This document shows positions 44,731 through 54,074 of a stretch of 64,000 bases of DNA, piece after piece. Below the pieces are notes generated by a model. That model worked only from the letters and a program-made list of their open reading frames with translations. It made no database searches and had not been told where the DNA came from. Position numbers and translations under genes: made by a program. The stretch covers positions 1-64,000 of the forward strand of contig CACOGA010000004.1 of NCBI GenBank assembly GCA_902626585.1, written 5' to 3'. Each line of letters starts with the position of its first letter. Positions within the stretch are counted from its first letter, which is position 1. This stretch comes from an uncultured Bacteroidota bacterium. GTDB lineage: Bacteria; Bacteroidota; Bacteroidia; Flavobacteriales; Flavobacteriaceae.

Positions 44731-45920
44731 TGAATCCTTTAAGAATACTTATAATTTTTCTTTTGCTTTTCTCCATGCAAATTAATTCGCAAACAAAAGA
44801 TCAGTTAGAAAATCAAAAAAGGCAAATACTAAAGGAAATTAAAGACATAGAGTTAAAATTATCAAATAGCAGTAAGAAAAAAGAATCAATCATTTCTAAT
44901 GCGGAGGACATTAATTATAAAATTACTCTTCAACAAAATCTAATTAGTAATATTAACAATCAATTAAATAATATTTTAAATGAAATTGATTATAATGAAA
45001 TAAGGTTATCAAACTTAAGAGAAAAAGAGATATCATTAAAAGAAGAACTCTCCAAAATGCTTGTAACGGGTTACAAGAAAAAATCTAATTTAAACAAACT
45101 GATGTTTATTTTTTCATCATCATCTTTCCAACAGGCATATAAACGAATCCAATACTTTAAACAGTATACCAATTTTCAAAACAAAACCTTAAAAAAGATA
45201 AAATTAACTTCCGCAGAAATTGAAAATATTATAATAGCTCTAGATACACAGAAGAGTAATAAGGAATTATTAATAGATGAAAATGAGATTATAAAAAAAC
45301 AATTGAATATTGAATATAGTGGACTTAACAAATTAATAGCTGAAGTTAATAAAAACCAAAAAAGATATAATTCGCAAATCAGACAAAAACAAAAGCTATC
45401 AAAAGATATTGACAAAAAAATCCAAAAGATAATAAACGAAGCTTTAGCAAAAGCAAAAAGAAAAGACGGAGGCTTTAAACTTAGTGAGGAGGCTCAGCTA
45501 ATTTCAAAAAATTTTAATGCAAATAAAGGAAGATTGCCTTCACCCGTTTTAAGGGGTAATGTAGTATTAGGCTTTGGTAAACAGCCTCATCCAATTGTAA
45601 AAACAACGACCATTCAAAGTAATGGTGTTAGAATAAGGACTTCAAGTGATGTTGAAGCTAGGACTATTTTTGACGGAGAAGTTTATTCAATAATCATTTC
45701 AAAAAGCAATACTAAGACCGTTCTGATCCAACACGGAAATTTCTTTACAGTATATAAAAACCTGTCAGAGATAAATGTTTCAAAAGGGGATAAGTTAAAG
45801 ACTAAGCAGGTAATCGGTAAAATCGCAACAGATCCATTAAATGGTCAGACAATTTTAAGCTTCAGCATATTTTATAATGGTATTCCACAAAATCCAAGAT
45901 CATGGATTTATAAACTATAG
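44730..45920 (+). CDS. EnvC-like LytM regulator without zinc ligands
   Basis: A 396-residue exported protein. A signal peptide (IIFLLLFSMQINSQ) precedes a long coiled coil (about residues 20-245, TKDQLENQKRQILKEIKDIE onward) and a C-terminal LytM/M23 domain (about 275-396). The domain lacks catalytic ligands: the HxxxD motif is replaced by IQSNGVRIRTSSD and the HxH motif by TILSFSIFYNG. Only the QHGNFFTVYKN histidine remains. It thus resembles EnvC/NlpD-type activators that switch on amidases for cell separation. This is inferred from the lost residues; no amidase gene is nearby. Confidence 0.85.
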   Translation: MNPLRILIIFLLLFSMQINSQTKDQLENQKRQILKEIKDIELKLSNSSKKKESIISNAEDINYKITLQQNLISNINNQLNNILNEIDYNEIRLSNLREKEISLKEELSKMLVTGYKKKSNLNKLMFIFSSSSFQQAYKRIQYFKQYTNFQNKTLKKIKLTSAEIENIIIALDTQKSNKELLIDENEIIKKQLNIEYSGLNKLIAEVNKNQKRYNSQIRQKQKLSKDIDKKIQKIINEALAKAKRKDGGFKLSEEAQLISKNFNANKGRLPSPVLRGNVVLGFGKQPHPIVKTTTIQSNGVRIRTSSDVEARTIFDGEVYSIIISKSNTKTVLIQHGNFFTVYKNLSEINVSKGDKLKTKQVIGKIATDPLNGQTILSFSIFYNGIPQNPRSWIYKL

Positions 45921-45921
45921 C

Positions 45922-46455
45922 TTATGAAAACAGGGCTTTTAGTTCAGTTGCATCATTTGCATTCATTTTACCTGCCAATACAAGACTGAGCTGCTTTCTT
46001 CTAAGGGCCGCTTCATATCTTTCTTTTTCTTCTTGAGTTTCTGGGTGAATTTTATCAATTTTTGTTGGCTTTCCAAATTTATCCACAGCTACAAAGGTGT
46101 ATATAGCCTCATTAGCTTTTATTTTTTTACCACTTTTGTCATCAACCCAAACATCGATAAAAACCTCCATTGAAGTTGTGAAGGCTCTTGAAACTTTTGC
46201 TTCAATTGTGACGGTGGTGCCAATAGAAATTGCTTTTCCAAAAGACACATTATTTACTGAAGATGTAACAACAATTTCTTCAGCGTGACGACTCGCTGAG
46301 ATACTAGCTGCCCGATCCATTCTTGCCAATAATTCCCCTCCAAACAGATTATTTAGTGCATTTGTTTCTCCTGGTAAAACAGAATCGGTAAGTATTGTAA
46401 GTGAGTCTTTAGGAGTTTTTATATCTAAAAGTTTTAGTTTTTTATCAAAAGCCAA
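45922..46455 (-). CDS. Acyl-CoA thioesterase (hotdog fold)
   Basis: A 177-residue hotdog-fold thioesterase of the YciA/BACH type that hydrolyses acyl-CoA to free acid and CoA. The catalytic helix LPGETNALNNLFGGELLARMD carries the conserved NxxxxxxGG pattern, and the strand VVTSSVNNVSFGKAI follows. It normally works as a dimer or hexamer. Its start lies 22 bases inside the upstream HU-SPOR gene, which implies coupled translation. It converges on the EnvC-like gene with one base between stops. Confidence 0.88.
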   Translation of the reverse strand: MAFDKKLKLLDIKTPKDSLTILTDSVLPGETNALNNLFGGELLARMDRAASISASRHAEEIVVTSSVNNVSFGKAISIGTTVTIEAKVSRAFTTSMEVFIDVWVDDKSGKKIKANEAIYTFVAVDKFGKPTKIDKIHPETQEEKERYEAALRRKQLSLVLAGKMNANDATELKALFS

Positions 46456-47306
46456 GCACTTGTGTCTTCATTAATCCTAATGTTAGAAAGAGCCAACCTA
46501 GCCTCTTCAACAGTATCATAGCTGTTGTAAGCAACTTGTAATAATCCAAATTTATTTACTCCTACTTGTCTAGCTTCTATGAATCCTTTTTCCTTGAGCT
46601 GAGATATTAGTTTTAATGAATTCTCTTGTAGTCTAAAAGAGCCTGCTATTATGTGAAAATTTCCATACTGTTTTCTAACAGGAAGCTTCACAGTAGGAAG
46701 TGAAGTATTAATATTGAATGTAGCTTTTTGTATTTTTCTCTCAATTTCTAGATTTGCTTGAGCGTATGAAGCCTCATTAAATTCACTGACATTGTCAAAA
46801 TAGTTTTTTGTAAATAATCCCGCAAGCGATAAACATATTATAAATATTGCAGCATACTTTAAATAAGGATTATTGACATTCTTTTGGGTTCTGATAATTT
46901 CAGATGAATCCATTGAACCAAAGCCGTAAGAACTTTTTAGTAAAATTATATTTTGGTTAGGAACAAAAATATATTTATTACTTTCCAAAGAAATAGAGCC
47001 AATATTTTTTATTTCGATATATTGTTGCTTTTGAATTTTTTTATTTGTCCTACGAACCCAATTTGTTACTTTTTCTTCTGCAAGCTCATAGCTAACTTGT
47101 TCCTTCGATGAAATATTATTTATAAGCAATCCATCGTTTTTAACGAGGTTTTTATTGAACGAGACTTCTTTTTTTGGAGGGAATATTTTAGAACCATCTG
47201 AACTAATTTTTGCAGAAACATTTCTTGTAACAAAAGCTCCAAAATCTGGGATAATTACACAATCATGCTCGCGTAATAAATCAAAAATATGCGTACTAAT
47301 TTTCAT
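46434..47306 (-). CDS. HU-CCDC81 and SPOR-domain membrane protein
   Basis: A 290-residue membrane protein. The N-terminal part (residues 1-130) has two HU-fold-like CCDC81 domains (LREHDCVIIPDFGAFVTR; then the second). A single membrane helix follows at about residues 148-166, and a C-terminal SPOR domain at about 213-288 (FHIIAGSFRLQENSLKLI). SPOR binds denuded septal glycan strands. The topology suggests a cytoplasmic nucleic-acid-like fold tied to a periplasmic division-site sensor. The role is not known. It is upstream of the thioesterase with a 22-base overlap. Confidence 0.85.
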   Translation of the reverse strand: MKISTHIFDLLREHDCVIIPDFGAFVTRNVSAKISSDGSKIFPPKKEVSFNKNLVKNDGLLINNISSKEQVSYELAEEKVTNWVRRTNKKIQKQQYIEIKNIGSISLESNKYIFVPNQNIILLKSSYGFGSMDSSEIIRTQKNVNNPYLKYAAIFIICLSLAGLFTKNYFDNVSEFNEASYAQANLEIERKIQKATFNINTSLPTVKLPVRKQYGNFHIIAGSFRLQENSLKLISQLKEKGFIEARQVGVNKFGLLQVAYNSYDTVEEARLALSNIRINEDTSAWLLIKN

Positions 47307-47355
47307 GTGAAAGGCTATTGAAATCTAAGATATAAAATTATATGAAATTTCTGTT

Positions 47356-48336
47356 TTAATATCCTAACTTTTTGCGTACTCTATTTAAAACTTTTTCTGC
47401 TGTAATCATTGCTTTTGATGCACCCATCTTTAGAATTGCCTCAACTTCATTTGGGTTTGAAATATAATGATTAAACGTATTTCTTTCTGCTGAATATTTT
47501 TTAAGAATTAATTCTAGAAAATCTTTTTTCGCATGTCCATATCCATAACCTCCTGCTTCGTAATTTGCTTTCATTGTTTCTATTTGGTCTTCATCTGCTA
47601 TTAGTTTGTATAAGTTAAAAAGATTACATTTTTTCCAATCTTTTGGGCTCTCCAATGATGATGAATCAGTTTCTATGGATTGAATTTGTTTTTTTAATTC
47701 GCTTTCTGATCCAAAAATATTAATAACATTGTTCTTACTTTTACTCATTTTTTCTCCATCAGTTCCGGTTATTAATTGCGATTCTTGCTGTAAATATTCT
47801 TTTGGTAGAACGAAGGTTTCTCCGAAGGTATTATGGAATCTATTTGCAACACTTCTTGTTATTTCTAAGTGCTGCAGTTGATCTTTTCCAACAGGAACAA
47901 CATCCGCATCATAAAGTAAAATATCAGCAGCCATTAACATTGGATAGTTAAAGAGCCCACAGTTTACATCATCTAACCTGTCTTTTTTATCTTTAAAACT
48001 ATGAGCAAGTGTTAGCCTATTATATGGAAAAAAGCAACTCAGATACCAGGATAGCTCTGTAACCTGTGGCACATCGCTTTGTCTGTAAAAAATTGCTTTG
48101 GATGGATCCAAACCACATGCTAACCAAGCTGATGCAGTATATAAGGTATTTTGTTTTAGTAATTCAGAATCTTTTATTTGGGTAAGAGAATGGAAATCAG
48201 CAATAAATAGATATGTTTCAACATCATTATTATTTGAAAAATTTATGGCTGGAATTATAGCTCCCAGAATATTTCCCAAATGAGGGATTCCTGTACTTTG
48301 AACACCAGTCAATATTCTCTTCGATTTTTTACTCAT
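47356..48336 (-). CDS. trpS: Tryptophanyl-tRNA synthetase
   Basis: Class I synthetase of 326 residues charging tRNA-Trp. The HIGH-type motif is GIPHLGNILGA near residue 17 and the KMSKS motif GEKMSKSKNN near residue 195. Length and motifs are normal. A -7 box lies five bases upstream of the ATG, so the message is probably leaderless. It is divergent from plsC with 51 bases between start codons. Confidence 0.96.
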   Translation of the reverse strand: MSKKSKRILTGVQSTGIPHLGNILGAIIPAINFSNNNDVETYLFIADFHSLTQIKDSELLKQNTLYTASAWLACGLDPSKAIFYRQSDVPQVTELSWYLSCFFPYNRLTLAHSFKDKKDRLDDVNCGLFNYPMLMAADILLYDADVVPVGKDQLQHLEITRSVANRFHNTFGETFVLPKEYLQQESQLITGTDGEKMSKSKNNVINIFGSESELKKQIQSIETDSSSLESPKDWKKCNLFNLYKLIADEDQIETMKANYEAGGYGYGHAKKDFLELILKKYSAERNTFNHYISNPNEVEAILKMGASKAMITAEKVLNRVRKKLGY

Positions 48337-48341
48337 TATAA

Positions 48342-48349
48342 CAAAGTTA
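48342..48349 (-). promoter_or_regulatory. -7 promoter element of trpS
   Basis: On the minus strand TAACTTTG fits TAnnTTTG and ends five bases before the trpS ATG. No clear -33 TTG is seen. Confidence 0.55.
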
Positions 48350-48373
48350 AATTTTTTATTAAAATAAATTAAT

Positions 48374-48381
48374 TAGTTTTG
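48374..48381 (+). promoter_or_regulatory. -7 promoter element of plsC
   Basis: TAGTTTTG fits TAnnTTTG and ends six bases before a GTG at 48388. It overlaps an in-frame TTG at 48379, so that TTG is not the start. Confidence 0.55.
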
Positions 48382-48387
48382 AAACTT

Positions 48388-49143
48388 GTGAAAGTAGCAA
48401 AATACATTTTCTGGACATTTTACAATATATGGTTTTACTTGTTAGTATTTGTATTTACTATTATAATTATTTTACCATCCTTTCTTATTATTCTTTTAAA
48501 TAAAAACTGGTACAAAAGTTTTTATGTCATGGGTGTATTATGGTCTGATCTAATTTTATTTGGTATGGGTATGTTCCCATCAAGAATTGGTAGTTTAAAA
48601 ACTAAAAAAGGAAGTTCATATATTTTTGTTGCAAATCATGTCTCTATGATTGATGTAATGTTATTGGTTTCTACTGTTAGAAAAAACCCTTTGGTTTTTA
48701 TAGGAAAAAAAGAATTGGACAGGATTCCAATTTTTGGTTCTATTTATAAAAGAACCATGATTTTAGTTGATAGATCAAGTAACGATAGTAAGAAACAAGT
48801 ATTTGAACAAACAAAGAAAAAATTAAATACAGGAATTAGTTTAGGGATTTTTCCAGAAGGAACAGTTCCTGATTTAGACATTGAACTAGCCCCCTTTAAG
48901 CATGGTGCATTTACAATGGCAATAGAGCATCAGGTTCCGATTGTTCCGATGACTTTTTTGGATAATAAAAAACTTTTTCCATGGAGTTTCGGTGGACTAA
49001 TTGGCGGATCAAAAGGCAAGCCAGGTAAATTGAGAGTGAAGATTCATGAACCAATTGAAACCAAAGGAATGGTAAAAGATGATAGGACAGAGCTTAGCAA
49101 TACAGTTAGAAAATTAATGCTAGATGATTTGAGAAATTCTTAA
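48388..49143 (+). CDS. plsC: 1-acyl-sn-glycerol-3-phosphate acyltransferase
   Basis: Inner-membrane enzyme making phosphatidic acid. From the GTG at 48388 it is 251 residues. One or two N-terminal membrane helices are followed by the catalytic motif NHVSMIDVM (HxxxxD), then a [12 protein letters not shown] block and the FPEGTVPD motif that binds the phosphate. It converges with recA by a 4-base overlap (TTAA). The longer reading from TTG 48379 adds three residues and includes the -7 box. Confidence 0.92.
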   Translation: MKVAKYIFWTFYNIWFYLLVFVFTIIIILPSFLIILLNKNWYKSFYVMGVLWSDLILFGMGMFPSRIGSLKTKKGSSYIFVANHVSMIDVMLLVSTVRKNPLVFIGKKELDRIPIFGSIYKRTMILVDRSSNDSKKQVFEQTKKKLNTGISLGIFPEGTVPDLDIELAPFKHGAFTMAIEHQVPIVPMTFLDNKKLFPWSFGGLIGGSKGKPGKLRVKIHEPIETKGMVKDDRTELSNTVRKLMLDDLRNS

Positions 49144-50132
49144 ATGACTTCTTTAAGTTTTGTCTCAAGCGTTTCCATCAAATCTGGATTATCTTTTAAC
49201 AGAGTTTTTACAGCATCCCTACCTTGCCCCAGTTTTGTGCCCTCATAACTAAACCAGGACCCACTCTTGTTGATTATTTCAGATTCGACCGCCAAGTCAA
49301 TCACCTCTCCAACTTTAGAAATACCCTCTCCATACATAATATCAAATTCAGCTAATTTAAAAGGGGGAGCAACTTTATTTTTGACAATTTTGACTCTTGT
49401 TTTATTACCCATAACCACTCCGTCACTACTTTTGATTTGTGTTGATCTTCTTATGTCAAGACGAATTGAGGCATAAAATTTCAGAGCATTACCACCAGTT
49501 GTTGTTTCTGGATTTCCAAACATAATCCCAATTTTCTCCCTCAACTGATTAATGAAAATTACAGTGCAGTTTGTCTTACTAATTGAAGCGGTTAGTTTTC
49601 TTAGAGCTTGTGACATTAGTCTGGCATGAAGTCCCATTTTTGAATCTCCCATTTCACCTTCAATTTCACTTTTGGGAGTAAGTGCTGCAACCGAGTCAAT
49701 TATCACCATATCAATTGCTCCAGACCTGATCAAATTATCAGCAATTTCCAAAGCTTGCTCACCATGATCAGGCTGCGATATTATAAGGTTCTCAATATCG
49801 ACGCCTAAATTTTCAGCGTAGAACCTATCGAAGGCGTGTTCAGCATCGATGAATGCAGCTATACCACCTTTTTTTTGACATTCAGCGATGGCATGTAAAG
49901 TTAAAGTTGTTTTTCCAGATGACTCAGGCCCATATATTTCTATAACTCTGCCTTTTGGGTAACCACCGACGCCTAAAGCTATATCTAAGCCTAAAGAACC
50001 TGATGAAATTGCCTCAACATTTTCGTCTGGTGAATCCCCCATTTTCATAACTGTGCCTTTTCCATATGTCTTGTCCAGTTTATCGAGGGTTAATTTTAGT
50101 GCTTTTAATTTGTCTGCTTTGTCGTTGGCCAT
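49140..50132 (-). CDS. recA: Recombinase RecA
   Basis: DNA-strand-exchange ATPase and SOS co-protease of 330 residues. The Walker A motif GPESSGKTT is near residue 71 and Walker [11 protein letters not shown] near residue 145. The MAW motif [20 protein letters not shown] near residue 200 is complete. The usual acidic C-terminal tail is short. The gene has a consensus promoter and no LexA-box-like palindrome that I can find, so SOS control cannot be stated. Confidence 0.97.
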   Translation of the reverse strand: MANDKADKLKALKLTLDKLDKTYGKGTVMKMGDSPDENVEAISSGSLGLDIALGVGGYPKGRVIEIYGPESSGKTTLTLHAIAECQKKGGIAAFIDAEHAFDRFYAENLGVDIENLIISQPDHGEQALEIADNLIRSGAIDMVIIDSVAALTPKSEIEGEMGDSKMGLHARLMSQALRKLTASISKTNCTVIFINQLREKIGIMFGNPETTTGGNALKFYASIRLDIRRSTQIKSSDGVVMGNKTRVKIVKNKVAPPFKLAEFDIMYGEGISKVGEVIDLAVESEIINKSGSWFSYEGTKLGQGRDAVKTLLKDNPDLMETLETKLKEVI

Positions 50133-50151
50133 AATACAATTTTTTACATTA

Positions 50152-50182
50152 CAAATTTAGGACATCTTTTTACACAATACAA
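50152..50182 (-). promoter_or_regulatory. Promoter of recA
   Basis: On the minus strand TTG (50182-50180), a 20-base spacer and TAAATTTG (50159-50152) fit the Bacteroidota consensus. The ATG follows 19 bases later. Confidence 0.6.
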
Positions 50183-50213
50183 TATAGTTATAGATGATTT
50201 TTATCTTTTTTTC

Positions 50214-50221
50214 TACTTTTG
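50214..50221 (+). promoter_or_regulatory. -7 promoter element of trhO
   Basis: TACTTTTG fits TAnnTTTG and ends 22 bases before the trhO ATG. It is part of the divergent recA/trhO control region of 111 bases. Confidence 0.55.
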
Positions 50222-50243
50222 TTACTAAATAAAAAAGTATAGC

Positions 50244-51275
50244 ATGCAACTGTACAATAAATTAAGCTCAGACCAGCGATCTAAAATTTTAGACGCATCT
50301 GGTCAAAAAAGAATTAATCTTTCATTTTATCAATACGCAAAGATTCATGATCCAAAAAGCCTTAGAGATGAATTATACATTTTTTGGGACTCAATAGATG
50401 TCCTAGGAAGAATATATATTGCAAAAGAGGGTATAAATGCTCAACTATCACTTCCAGAAAAATTCATAAATACTTTTTCTAAACATCTTAAATCAATTTC
50501 ATTTTTAAAAAATGTTAGAATTAACATTGCTTTAAAACATGAGACCAAGTCTTTTCTTAAATTAAAAATCAAAGTAAGGGATAAAATTGTTGCGGATGGC
50601 TTGAATGATGATACCTTTGATGTCACGAAAAAGGGAATTCATTTAAACGCTGAAGAGTTTAATAAATTGATGGATGAAAAAGATACAATTGTTCTAGATA
50701 TGAGAAATCACTATGAAAGTGAGATTGGACATTTTAAAAATGCAATCTGCCCTGATGTCGATACTTTTAGAGATTCACTTGATGTAATTGAAAATGAGCT
50801 TAAAAGTCATAAAGAAGATAAAAACTTGCTTATGTATTGTACGGGCGGAATAAGATGTGAAAAAGCCAGTGCTTATTTTAAACATAAGGGTTTTAAAAAA
50901 GTTTATCAGCTTGAAGGCGGAATCATTGAATATGTTCGTCAAGTGAGAAATAATAAATTAGAAAATAATTTTATAGGCAAGAATTTTGTTTTTGACAACA
51001 GACGAGTAGAGAAAGTTAGTGATGATATTATTGCAAATTGTCATCAATGTGGAGCCCCCTTTGACGTACATACAAATTGCGCGAATGATGCGTGCCACTT
51101 ATTATTTATTCAGTGTAATAAATGTAAAATAAAAATGAAGAATTGCTGTTCTCAAAGATGTCTTGAAATTAGTGAAATGCCATTTGAGGCTCAAAAAAAA
51201 ATGAGGAAAGGTTATAAAAATATTAATGACATTTTTAAAAAAGGTAGAACAAATAATATAACAACTTTTAAATAA
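50244..51275 (+). CDS. trhO: tRNA uridine(34) hydroxylase (rhodanese family)
   Basis: Oxygen-dependent enzyme that makes 5-hydroxyuridine at wobble U34 of tRNA. The 343 residues contain the N-terminal acylphosphatase-like domain (IYIAKEGINAQLS) and a rhodanese domain with the active-site loop MYCTGGIRCEKA near residue 194. A cysteine-rich C-terminus (CHQCGAP and CNKCKIKMKNCC) completes it. All match the YceA/TrhO family. The gene is upstream of gldH, with one base between. Confidence 0.93.
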   Translation: MQLYNKLSSDQRSKILDASGQKRINLSFYQYAKIHDPKSLRDELYIFWDSIDVLGRIYIAKEGINAQLSLPEKFINTFSKHLKSISFLKNVRINIALKHETKSFLKLKIKVRDKIVADGLNDDTFDVTKKGIHLNAEEFNKLMDEKDTIVLDMRNHYESEIGHFKNAICPDVDTFRDSLDVIENELKSHKEDKNLLMYCTGGIRCEKASAYFKHKGFKKVYQLEGGIIEYVRQVRNNKLENNFIGKNFVFDNRRVEKVSDDIIANCHQCGAPFDVHTNCANDACHLLFIQCNKCKIKMKNCCSQRCLEISEMPFEAQKKMRKGYKNINDIFKKGRTNNITTFK

Positions 51276-51276
51276 C

Positions 51277-51756
51277 ATGTTCCCTAAAATATTTCTAATT
51301 TTTGTTTTTTTATTAGCATCTTGTAATCCAAATATTGAGTACATTCAATATAATTCTGTTAATGGCATTTGGCACAAGGATTCTATTCAAAATTTTAGTT
51401 TTGAAATTGAATCTGCGGGGAGTAAATCATATAAATCTTTTATTAATCTTAGAATTAATGAAAAATACCAATTCAATAATATCTTTTTAATTGTATCAAT
51501 TAGGGACTCTCTAAACTTGATTTCCAAAGATACTCTAGAATATAAACTTGCGGACAAGTATGGAAATTTTATAGGGAAAAAGAAAATTAATATTGTAGAG
51601 AATACACTATTACACAAAGAAAACCTTAGTTTAGATGAGCAAAATAAATATTTTATTTCAATTGAACACGCCATGCGAATTATTAATAAAGTTGGCGGTC
51701 TGGAGTCTTTAAGTGGGGTTATTGATGTTGGATATAAAGTCGAAAAAATAAATTAG
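51277..51756 (+). CDS. gldH: Gliding motility lipoprotein GldH
   Basis: A 159-residue lipoprotein (lipobox VFLLASC near residue 15) that matches GldH, needed for gliding motility in Flavobacterium and part of the gld set tied to type IX secretion. Family landmarks are GIWHKDSIQNFSF, DTLEYKLADKYGNFIGKK and the late SIEHAMRIINKVGG. It is usually coded next to a class A PBP, as here; ponA follows two bases later. The presence of gldH does not prove motility. Confidence 0.87.
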   Translation: MFPKIFLIFVFLLASCNPNIEYIQYNSVNGIWHKDSIQNFSFEIESAGSKSYKSFINLRINEKYQFNNIFLIVSIRDSLNLISKDTLEYKLADKYGNFIGKKKINIVENTLLHKENLSLDEQNKYFISIEHAMRIINKVGGLESLSGVIDVGYKVEKIN

Positions 51757-51758
51757 AA

Positions 51759-54074
51759 TTGGAGAACAGGCATAAATTTTATTCATATTTAATGTGGTTG
51801 TTTTTTTTAACCCCAATTATACTCATTGCATCAATATTTTATTTTGCATCGGTTGGTGGTTTTGGTGATATGCCTGATTTAGAGGTTTTAGAAAATCCAA
51901 AAACTAACTTAGCGAGTGAAGTAATTAGTTCAGACGGTAAGACACTTGGAAAATATTATTTCAATGATAACAGGACTCCAGTAACTTTTGATGAGCTTCC
52001 TCGACACCTTGTAGATGCTCTAATAGCAACTGAGGATATTAGGTTTTACTCTCATTCTGGAATAGATTTTAAGAGGACATTTGGAGCTGCATTAAAGTTA
52101 GGAAAAGATGGTGGTGGAAGTACTATTACTCAGCAATTAGCAAAGTTGCTTTTTACTGGTGAAGGCTCAAGAGATATAATTGAAAGACTAGCCCAGAAAT
52201 TTAAAGAATATATTATTGCTGTTAGATTAGAAAGGCACTACACCAAGGATGAAATCATCACTCAATACTTAAACTTATATGATTTTGGTAATAACGGAGA
52301 TGGTATTAGAAGTGCTGCGAGAATATACTTTGGTAAAGAGCCAATTGATTTAGACATAAATGAATCAGCAATTTTAGTAGGAATGCTAAAAAACTCTTCA
52401 TTGTATAATCCTAGACCTCACAGAAACCCTGTTGGGGTTAAAAACAGAAGAAATGTTGTTTTAGGTCAAATGAAAAAGTATGATTATCTAAATGAATCTT
52501 TAGTTGACTCTCTCAGAGTGCAACCTTTGAACCTAAATTATACTCCCGAATCACATCGTGAAGGTTTGGCAACTTACTTTAGAGAATACTTAAGGGCCCA
52601 CATGAAAATGTGGATCAATGATGAAAAAAATAGAAAGCCTGACGGCTCTAAGTATAATTTAAATACTGACGGGCTAAAAATTTATACAACGATAAATTAT
52701 TCAATGCAGGAAATGGCTGAAAATGCTGTATTACAACACATGCCTAGGCTTCAGAAAGAGTTTTTTGAACAAAATGAAACCCTGGATGACTCAATCGCTC
52801 CCTTCCGCGATCTGACTAGTGGGGCCGTTGACACACTACTTAGAATATCAATGAGAAGGTCAGAAAGGTGGAGGAAAATGAAATATGATTTGAAAAAAAA
52901 TGATGAAGAAATCGAAGAGTCATTTTACATACCCAAGGAAATGACTGTCTTTTCTTGGAAAGGTGAAATTGATACTACGATGAGTCCTTTGGATTCTATG
53001 AAATATTACAAGTCTTTTTTCAGGCCTGGAATGATGTCAATGGATCCAACAAACGGCTATATCAAAGCCTGGGTTGGGGGTATGAATTACAGACATTTTC
53101 AATATGATATGGTAAAAAAAGGCAAGCGTCAAATTGGCTCAACCTTTAAGCCATTTGTTTATGCAGCTGCAATAGATCAGTTAAAATTATCTCCTTGTGA
53201 TACATTTCCTGACAGCCAGTTTTGTATTGAAAAAAATAAGTTTGGTAATGTTGAACAATGGTGTCCAAAAAACTCGGGAGATAAGTACGGAAGAACAAGA
53301 ACTTTAAAAAATGCTTTAGCAAATTCAGTTAATACTGTTACTGCCAGATTAATAGACAGAATTGGCCCGCGTACCGTTGTCAAATTAGCTAAAGATTTGG
53401 GTATCGAACAAAGAATACTTCCTGTTCCATCGATTGCTTTGGGAACACCAGATCTTAGCGTTTATGAAATGGTAGCAGCGTATTCAACTTTTGCGAACAA
53501 AGGAGTATATACACAACCAGTTTTTATTGAGAAGATTGAAGATAAAAATGGTACAACCTTATATGAAAATCAACCTATAACTAGAGATGTGCTAAGCGAA
53601 GAAGCTGCTTATGTTACAGTCAATTTATTAGAGGGTGTTACCAAAGCAGGCTCTGGAACAAGACTGAGAACAACAGGTGCTGATGAATTTAACAAGGCAT
53701 ATCAAAATGTGGTAACGGGTTATCCATATGAGTTTACTAATCCCATTGCCGGAAAGACTGGTACGACACAAAACCAAAGTGATGGTTGGTTTATTGGAAT
53801 GGTGCCAAATTTAGTTACAGGTGTTTGGGTTGGAGCAGAGGATAGAGCAATTCACTTTGAGGATATAGCATATGGCCAAGGGGCTTCAATGGCTCTGCCA
53901 ATTTGGGGAGTTTATATGAAAAGTGTTTATCAAGATTCAACCTTACTAATTTCTAGTGGACCTTTTGACCAACCTAAAAGATTGAGTATTGGTTTAGATT
54001 GTAATAAAATCATGACAGACAGCTTACAATCTGGAAAGACGGTTGAGCAGGAGATTTTAGATATTGACTTTTAG
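51759..54074 (+). CDS. Bifunctional penicillin-binding protein 1A
   Basis: Class A PBP of 771 residues with glycosyltransferase and transpeptidase activity in cell-wall synthesis. One N-terminal membrane helix is followed by the GT51 domain with catalytic EDIRFYSHSGID (Glu near residue 90) and the GGGSTITQQLAK block. The transpeptidase has SxxK in GSTFKPF, SxN in LANSVNT and KTG in GKTGTTQ. The start is TTG at 51759; the first ATG (residue 12) would remove the basic N-terminus. It ends with an 18-base overlap with the converging acetoacetyl-CoA synthetase gene. Confidence 0.95.
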   Translation: MENRHKFYSYLMWLFFLTPIILIASIFYFASVGGFGDMPDLEVLENPKTNLASEVISSDGKTLGKYYFNDNRTPVTFDELPRHLVDALIATEDIRFYSHSGIDFKRTFGAALKLGKDGGGSTITQQLAKLLFTGEGSRDIIERLAQKFKEYIIAVRLERHYTKDEIITQYLNLYDFGNNGDGIRSAARIYFGKEPIDLDINESAILVGMLKNSSLYNPRPHRNPVGVKNRRNVVLGQMKKYDYLNESLVDSLRVQPLNLNYTPESHREGLATYFREYLRAHMKMWINDEKNRKPDGSKYNLNTDGLKIYTTINYSMQEMAENAVLQHMPRLQKEFFEQNETLDDSIAPFRDLTSGAVDTLLRISMRRSERWRKMKYDLKKNDEEIEESFYIPKEMTVFSWKGEIDTTMSPLDSMKYYKSFFRPGMMSMDPTNGYIKAWVGGMNYRHFQYDMVKKGKRQIGSTFKPFVYAAAIDQLKLSPCDTFPDSQFCIEKNKFGNVEQWCPKNSGDKYGRTRTLKNALANSVNTVTARLIDRIGPRTVVKLAKDLGIEQRILPVPSIALGTPDLSVYEMVAAYSTFANKGVYTQPVFIEKIEDKNGTTLYENQPITRDVLSEEAAYVTVNLLEGVTKAGSGTRLRTTGADEFNKAYQNVVTGYPYEFTNPIAGKTGTTQNQSDGWFIGMVPNLVTGVWVGAEDRAIHFEDIAYGQGASMALPIWGVYMKSVYQDSTLLISSGPFDQPKRLSIGLDCNKIMTDSLQSGKTVEQEILDIDF

